Shown here: piece by piece, positions 58,141 to 64,000 of the stretch
Position numbering within the stretch: the first letter of the stretch is position 1
How the letters are laid out: every line of letters starts with the position of its first letter
Assembly (NCBI GenBank): GCA_947561395.2
Contig: OX387183.1
Coordinates: forward strand, 41,398,901-41,462,900
Length of the DNA: 64,000 bases
From: Buxus sempervirens
Lineage: Eukaryota > Streptophyta > Magnoliopsida > Buxales > Buxaceae
Direction of reading: 5' to 3'
Made by a program: the position numbers and the translations under genes
The notes under the pieces: model-generated
Database searches by the model: none
Told to the model about the DNA's origin: nothing
Seen by the model: only the letters and a program-made list of their open reading frames with translations

Positions 58141-58300
58141 GAGAGCTACAAACCTTCATTCCTCAACCCTGGTAGCTCCACATCACAGCTGATGTGGCAG
58201 CTTACTTGTCACAGAATCCAGAGAGCTACAAACCTTCATTCCTCAACCCTGGTAGCTCCACATCACAGCTGATGTGGCAGCTTACTTGTCACAGAATCCA
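58141..58300. repeat. Perfect 80 bp tandem duplication in the ATL promoter
   Basis: 58141-58220 and 58221-58300 are identical. Each holds the near-palindromes AGCTCCACATCACAGCTGAT and GCTGATGTGGCAGC. Identity over all 80 bases points to a recent duplication, and its place beside the TATA box could change expression. Confidence 0.95.
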
Positions 58301-58471
58301 TTCAGTTTATAATATCTCTTGATCTACTCTAATAAACATCATTCAATTAATGTAATAAACAGGTTACCAATTAAAGAGTTATCCGCTTATGTGGACGACT
58401 TAAACGTTACATTTCCTGGGCTACCATAGATTCATGACTCTTTTCAATTGCCTGTGTATCAGATCCTGTGT

Positions 58472-58555
58472 TATTCGTTTCAACAATGCTGTTGTGGAAG
58501 GATAGACAATATCGTAACATAATGCTGTTGTTATTCGTTTCAACAATGCTGTTGT
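58472..58555. repeat. Direct repeat of TTATTCGTTTCAACAATGCT
   Basis: The 25-base stretch at 58472-58496 recurs exactly at 58531-58555, separated by 34 bases that include a third AATGCTGTTGT. Confidence 0.9.
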
Positions 58556-58559
58556 AAAC

Positions 58560-59165
58560 AGGGTTAGTATTAGGTTCGCTTTTCATGTTGTCGGGTCATG
58601 CTGGCACAGGCACTGGCACTGGCGTCCGTAAACGGAAGAAGCAGAAACGATGGCCGTCAGTCTTCCCAAAACGTAAGGCTATGGAACAGAGGCTATTGCA
58701 AACGGCAGATATAAACATTGTACATCGTCGTAGCTGTACATTATTATGTGACGTGGCTGCTAATGGAAGCCAAGAAGTAACGACTGTTACTGCAATACAA
58801 CAAGTAGCGACTATAAAGGGAAGAAAGTATGGCCGTCGGTGAAATAAGATTCAATCACAAGGCCTTGAAAAGTGTATTTTCTCCTCTTCCCATCATAAAT
58901 AAGGCAATTGGATCTGTATTGTTCTCAAAGAGTCCATTTATCCGGTATAGCAATCCCAGCAAATTGGAAATCTGTAAGTTGAGATCTAACCTTCGATTTC
59001 CATATCTGCGTTCTGGCTTTTCCTCCCTTTCTTGTTATTTGGCATTTTTTGTTCTCGTTTTAAAACGTGGATTTGCTAATACCTGTTATGTGTTTGACAA
59101 AATTCCTCTGTTATTCTTCCTTAAATCTATTACTGAGCATATCTGTTATATTTGTGTTTGACAAG
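58560..59165 (+). CDS. Candidate short gene, unknown product
   Basis: TATA-like CTATAAAGGG at 58811 precedes ATG at 58829, which opens MAVGEIRFNHKALKSVFSPL and continues for 110 codons to 59161. A splice-donor-like AAATCT/GTAAGTTG at 58972 could end a first exon. The Ser/Lys-rich, acid-poor start could suit an organelle-targeting peptide, but no domain is recognised. Part of the frame overlaps AT-rich sequence, so it may be chance. Confidence 0.22.
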
Positions 59166-59950
59166 CGTTATACTTCTATTTATCACATATGATATGTATT
59201 GCAATAATCCATTTTGTTAAAAGATTGTTAAGTTATAGCATGGCATGAATTATTACGTCCCTATTTGTGTATGTGATAAATAGAAGTCTAACACTTGAAT
59301 GATCAAATTGAACACTTCAGCACAAACAATAACAAGCAAAAGATGAACAATGAGCAAGAACCCAAAGACAGTAGAATCTTCCAAGCCACATACACTTTAT
59401 CAAGCAGATGTTTGATGAGCACCACATAATTCATTGATTTGGAAAGATTTCATAGTGTTTTACAGCAAATTCATTTACTGTTCTCCATAAAAGACAATCT
59501 TTTTTCCTTCTAGCCCAATTCCTGTCAACGATCTATCATGGCCTGTAGCACCACAGAAGGGTCAAAGCTTTTCATGGATGACTCTCCTGTAGAAAATCAA
59601 TACAGAAGGGTTAAAGCTTCCCATCCCCGTGCATCGCATAGGGTGTTTGCCACTCGAGACCGACAGGTTCTCCGGTGCTACAGTCAGCCCTTTACTTTCT
59701 CTTCATTATGTAAGTAACCAAAATCTGGGGTTTTAAGCGAAAGGATCGAGAGGTGTCGTTTAGATGGCAAAGAAGAGTGTTGGAGATGTGTTCCGGCAAA
59801 TTTTAAGGGAAAGAAAGAAAGCCTTTGTGAGGGCTAATTGCTATGGCCCTCCAGATGGTAACCAATTTATTACTTATGATATAGGATCAAAGCTGCAAAA
59901 CCAACATTCAAGCATTTGATTGGAAATGGTGATAAATGTTGTTCATTCCA
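59166..59950 (+). other. Unassigned region with one short exon-like frame
   Basis: ATG at 59764 opens MAKKSVGDVFRQILRERKKA then FVRANCYGPPD, followed by a GGTAACC that could be a splice donor. It is lysine/arginine-rich and not recognised. A CAGAAGGGT(C/T)AAAGCTT stretch is repeated at 59555 and 59604. Nothing else is supportable. Confidence 0.25.
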
Positions 59951-61794
59951 GCCCTTTGGTAAGATGGATCTTTTTTGTTTTGATTATAATTTGATTAACT
60001 CATATGAAAATTTGCATGTCTTTTTCTTAATTTCAACCTCTGGCACCTTAATTTTGTAATGAAAATTCTTAATTTTCCTAGATTAGGTTTTACATTCGAT
60101 CTGAAAATCTGGTTTTAGATGCAGTGTTCTCAGTTGGGCGATCAATATTTCTTTAAGCATGCTTTAAACTTCAAACTTCAATTTCATGGTAGTCTTATTA
60201 GACTCTAATAAGCTTGCACTTTTTAATTTATTATTCCTTTTGTTTTATTTTTGGAATTCTTTCTTCTGCAATATACTTGGTGGTTATGACTTATGAGGAT
60301 TGATCAGGTAATTATTTTCTCGGGGTGTGAATTTAATTGTTGTGCCATTGAGTAATGTAAGTTCTTGGATGCTTTAGATTGTATTGGGACTTTTAGATTT
60401 AGACAACTTTGAAGCCAGTTTTTTTCACCCAAATATTTTTGTGGCAATTTCAAGTGTGCTATTTTTGTCATTAGGTTCCTTATATATTTTTATTAAGTTC
60501 ATGGGAAACACTAGTGTCATAACAAATTGGAGTATTGTCATCTTCCTCCAACTTTTGTTTGACACATTTTATTCTTCGTTATATTTTATTGATTTTCTAT
60601 CGGTTTGCATCTGTTACATCAGACCTAATTAATTTAACTTTGCTGATGTTTAAACAAAAACTCTGATTTAGCGATTCTATTTTTGCACGTGTCAAAAAAT
60701 TATATAATAATTTATAGTACTAATATTATGAAATTAACTTTGTTGATTAATGATTACCAATAAACTCTTATATTAACCTTTTTAATCCATCAACTGAATA
60801 ATATTATAAATTTACTTGAAGATAGCCAGTTTCATCATATGTTATATAATTCATATATAACAAATCTTTTTTTTTTTGCTTTGTTTTGATCTCATAATGT
60901 GACTTTTAAACAAGAAGATAGCCATTGATAAATTATATGGATATAGCTGTTGCCAAATCCTATGGATTCCATCGCTAGATTAATAGTGCCTTAGCAAACA
61001 TGGTAATATGGTTTTCCTAAAGTTCATCCTATACTCCTATTTAGATGCAATTAAGTGTTCATTTTATTTTCTTTTTTCTTTTTTTTATACATCAACACCA
61101 AAGCTGTGCTTTAAATTGTATTGGAAAAACATACCCATTTACAAGGATTCTAAGTTGAGTTTAGAGGCGTGTGGTAAATTTGTTAAAGAATATGAGTTGA
61201 AATACTAAAATAATGGTGTTGTGGTTGTTGTTGTTGTTCTTTTTTTTTTTTTTTTTTTGGTAACAATTAAAACCTCCTGCAAACTGGAATTTCTCATAAA
61301 GCAAGAAAAAAAAGCAGCAAGTAGTGAGCCCTTATAGCTAATTTTAAGTTTAATCTGATTTGGTTGTCCGAGTTTATAGCACATAGTTTGACTTTGACTT
61401 TAAATTTTGCAAAAAAAAAAAAAGAAAAAGACCATTGAAACCTCAATAATGAAATTGATTTTATTTAAGAAAAAAATAAAATCATCAAAATCATTTCAAT
61501 TAACTATATATCTCTTATATTATAATTATTTATATAATGATATTTACTATTTTTTATCCATTCCCACGGGGTGTTTGCTAGTTAAAAGGGATAGAGATTG
61601 TGTTTGACAGATATAAAATACTAAGGTTTTTGTGATGAAGTTTTGGAGTTTCTGCGTGGAGTTTTGGAAGTCAACGGTTATATTACGTTGGTGAGTAACG
61701 TCATTCTTGAGAGTTGGCACCAGTTATAGTGGCCAGTGATGGGGATTTCTCCATTAATAACTGGAATCTAACTCCAGATAAAGGCCTGCCTTAG
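59951..61794. other. AT-rich region, no gene seen
   Basis: Open frames here are short and arise from AT-rich sequence. A T run of about 22 follows GTTGTTGTTGTT at 61220-61258, and an A run lies at 61411-61423. No transposon ends were recognised. Confidence 0.5.
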
Positions 61795-62664
61795 ATTTTT
61801 TTTTTTTTTTTTGTTGTGAAAGGCCATGCTTATAGGCATTCATTAACAAAAGCCAGAATTACAGACACCATTAACTGCCAGAAAATACAAGAAACCAACA
61901 AAAACAACAAGAAACTAAGATCCAGACCACCAAAGAAAACAACCTCATCAACTGCGTCTCGAACCGAAAGTGTCAGATTTGTGGTATAGACCGCAAACAC
62001 CAGTTGGTAACCAGCGGTTGATACTGACAAAGGGTCCGCACTAAGGCGGATTAATAGAAAAACTCCCAATGTAGGGGAGGAAGACATCACCAACGGTGAT
62101 GGGAAAGGTGGAGGAGGAACCGGCAAACCGGACCTCTACCACGACCAGAGACGCACTAGATAGAGGTTGTCCAAGGCAACCCATCTCCTAGTTTCAGCAA
62201 CCTTCAAAAGAAGCAAAACGCAACCATCACAACCATCGGCAAATCCAAACAGACAAACTACATATAAACAAAAAGAAACTAAAAACAAGATATAAACACA
62301 GAGACACCTAGAACACCAGCAGGAAGGGGGTTACCCAAATCCGACTTTCTCAACAGAGGAAGTCGACGATAACCCCCCTTTATCGTCCCCATCTTCATCG
62401 TCTGAAGCGTCTTCATCCGAGTCCATCTGGAGTGTTGCAGCCGAGGTCGGTTCAGATGCCTCAAGAAGTTATCAGCGAGAAACCCCAAGGAGAAAACGAA
62501 GTTGGTGAGTAGAACAATCACTAGAAAGAAGCGGTTAATGGGAGAAGAAAATCGAAAACCAGAGCTTCAGCTGGAGACGAAGACCCCCTCACACACTCAG
62601 TCGCCTACCTCAAGCGTAACAATCGCCAGAACTCCTTGAGCTCTGTGCTTGCCTTAGATGTTAC
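61795..62664 (-). mobile_element. LINE-like non-autonomous retroelement with poly(A) tail
   Basis: A T run at 61796-61813 (poly(A) on the minus strand) and a 16 bp exact duplication TAAAGGCCTGCCTTAG (61779-61794 and 62665-62680) show target-primed insertion. The 870 bp body has no RT. Near its middle a 31-codon frame begins MDSDEDASDDEDGDDKGG. The 3' end (AATGCCTATAAGCATGGCC then TTTCACAAC before the A run) is plausible for a plant L1-type tail. It may be a LINE derivative or a retrocopied non-coding transcript. Confidence 0.75.
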
Positions 62665-62686
62665 TAAAGGCCTGCCTTAGGCGTTA

Positions 62687-62902
62687 CTAGGGGACTGCAC
62701 GCGCATAGCAAACCAGATGGGCCCCACTTAGAAACAACTTCTAAGTGGGTACACTAACGTGGCATAACAAATGTGTTACAGTGGGAGATTGTTTTGTTTG
62801 TTGGAAAGCAAAGTTTGGAAAAAAAAAAAAAAGGAGTGGAAGCGGCGGCGGCGACCAGAATTTATAAATATTCCTCCCTCTTCTCTTTAATAATAGTATA
62901 GA
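62687..62902 (-). mobile_element. Short non-autonomous Helitron, 216 bp
   Basis: On the minus strand it starts TCTATACTATTATTAAAGAG and ends GCGCGTGCAGTCCC then CTAG at 62687, with A before TC and T after CTAG. It sits 6 bases from the right duplication of the LINE-like element. Confidence 0.82.
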
Positions 62903-62998
62903 TGCTTTCGGTTCACAATGTCCACTTTTTTCTGAGTTCGCGTTTTGATTGGAGCTTATGTGGGGCTAGAGCTTTGTAGAGTGAAAGGGATGACATTT

Positions 62999-63322
62999 GG
63001 GGAAAATTATGATATGACTTAGTAACTTTTTCATAAATGACTATGGAAATGAGAAAAAATAGACCATTTGGTCCTATTGCTAGAGAATTACAAGTTAGGT
63101 GATGGGAGTTACAACTCTATTAATGAGAATTAAAAGTTAGATGATAAAAATTACAATCCTGTTGAGGGGGAGTTATAAGTCTTGTGATGGGATAAATCCC
63201 ATCATTTGACTTGTAATAGGGCCAAATGGTCTATAATTTCTTAATTCCATGCTCATTTTGTCATTTACGAAAAAGTTATGACTGATAAGTCATCCAAAAG
63301 GTAATTGAATAGTAATTTTCCC
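62999..63322. mobile_element. MULE-type MITE with ~100 bp inverted repeats
   Basis: The left arm (62999-63095) starts GGGGAAAATTATGATATGAC and matches the complement of the right arm (63213-63322) through AACTTTTTC, AAATGAC and ATAGACCATTTGG. Flanks TGACATTTG (62990-62998) and TTATATTTG (63323-63331) match at 7 of 9, the Mutator-like target size. The centre repeats ATTACAA-TT/GTTGAGG units. Confidence 0.72.
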
Positions 63323-63510
63323 TTATATTTGAAGAGCAATAACTTTCAAGAAATTGAGCCATGAATAATCAAATTGGAGAGAAGACGGTTCAATCAATAC
63401 TTCAAAACCATTGAATTAGAGGACAATTTTAAGGGTTGTCAATTCGTTCGGTTCAAACTGAAAATCTATTGAACCAAACCTCAAAAAAGGGGTCAATTTG
63501 GTTAATTTAC

Positions 63511-63684
63511 TTTAGTTATGGTTTTAGAAAGCGAAAAGCCAAATTAGCTTGGTTCCATTGACAGTTGGGTCTTTTTGGAATAATTTTTTGAAGGGTTTAG
63601 TGAATCAGGAGTTTTTGTTGTTTTGTAATGTGTCTAGACCATTAGCTATAGTGTTCTTTTGAATGGCCATCCAATTGGCATTAT
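63511..63684 (+). repeat. Dispersed repeat R2, copy 2
   Basis: TTAGTTATGGTTTTAGAAAG through GGCCATCCAATTGGCATTAT, matching 8768-8957. Repeat R1 follows without a gap. Confidence 0.75.
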
Positions 63685-64000
63685 AGGGGTGCAACTCAAT
63701 CCGATTTGGTACAGTTTGACCTTAATACAAGACCACAACCCAAAACCGAGCCAACTTGAATTGACAACCGACTATCCCAACCCAAACACCAAACCAAACC
63801 AACCCAACCAAAATTTCACATTCAGTTTATTTTGGTTCTGGTTAGGCCAATTTCACCTATTTTCATTACTTGTGATACAAAAATATAAAAACAATAAATC
63901 ATAACTATCATCTACTGTTAGTCACTAGTTCATTACTATGTTTATGGCATATATTATATATTATAAATTTATAATACTAATAGATAAATAGCTAATACAT
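63685..64000 (+). repeat. Dispersed repeat R1, copy 2, cut by the window end
   Basis: AGGGGTGCAACTCAATCC to AATAGATAAATAGCTAATAC matches 36197-36508 plus 43764-43780. This copy shows the undisturbed sequence across the site where solo LTR C3 inserted in the other copy, confirming the TAAAT duplication there. Confidence 0.8.

Noticed and set aside
58585-58842. Frame of 85 codons starting MLSGHAGTGTGTG
   Set aside because: Low-complexity start, no domain, no promoter in front, and it overlaps the better-placed ATG at 58829.
61829-62126. 98-codon minus-strand frame in the LINE-like element
   Set aside because: Hydrophobic text without a domain; it overlaps the element's 3' region and no RT or endonuclease motif is present.

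Overview
This 64 kb window is nuclear DNA from a flowering plant. The evidence is nested LTR retrotransposons, a copia element primed by initiator-Met tRNA, hAT, Helitron and MULE-type DNA elements, an intron-bearing histone H2A.W fragment and one intact plant-specific ATL-type RING gene. The species cannot be named from sequence alone. About 85% is transposon-derived and only one gene is confidently intact.

Layout. (1) 1-8545: an old hAT transposase lies in three pieces (1072-2445, 4708-4986, 7681-7976). It is split by a ~2.25 kb insertion, which carries a smaller hAT-type element with a captured H2A.W pseudogene and a 358 bp palindrome, and by a solo LTR. (2) 8546-17204: repeat remnants, an LTR promoter region, and two family-B solo LTRs, one inside the other in opposite orientation. 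(3) 17205-33736: a minus-strand Ty1/copia element with 607/615 bp LTRs, PBS, PPT and gag-pr-int-RT-RNaseH. It is interrupted by a family-B solo LTR and by a family-C solo LTR that holds a family-B solo LTR that holds another. (4) 33737-43796: a family-D solo LTR, then a family-C solo LTR holding another family-D solo LTR. (5) 43797-51697: serial copies of a Helitron-like element, one hit by a family-C solo LTR. (6) 51698-64000: lower repeat density, with short Helitrons of 201-221 bp, a copia-like LTR remnant, the ATL gene at 57460-57939 (minus), a LINE-like insertion, a MULE-type MITE and a repeat shared with other parts of the window.

Family names used here are local labels. B begins TGTAAGCACC, C begins TGTAAAACCC or close variants, and D begins TGTAGACACC. 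Eleven TG...CA (or decayed) LTR units have no internal domain. Seven have exact 5 bp target duplications and the best dated nest is fully resolved; two have 4/5 matches. No family-B, -C or -D internal coding region is present, so these are solo LTRs left by recombination. Placing them in Ty3/gypsy is inference from long LTRs and the GGCGACTC motif near the 3' end.

The most unusual signal is shared by these LTRs. Just upstream of the TATA box, and often again in the downstream leader, each LTR has a cluster of short palindromic words. The word differs between copies, is sometimes repeated at both positions of one LTR, and is sometimes shared between unrelated families. All eleven also keep a 5' splice-donor sequence in the leader. 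Together they look like a swappable promoter module feeding a conserved first exon.
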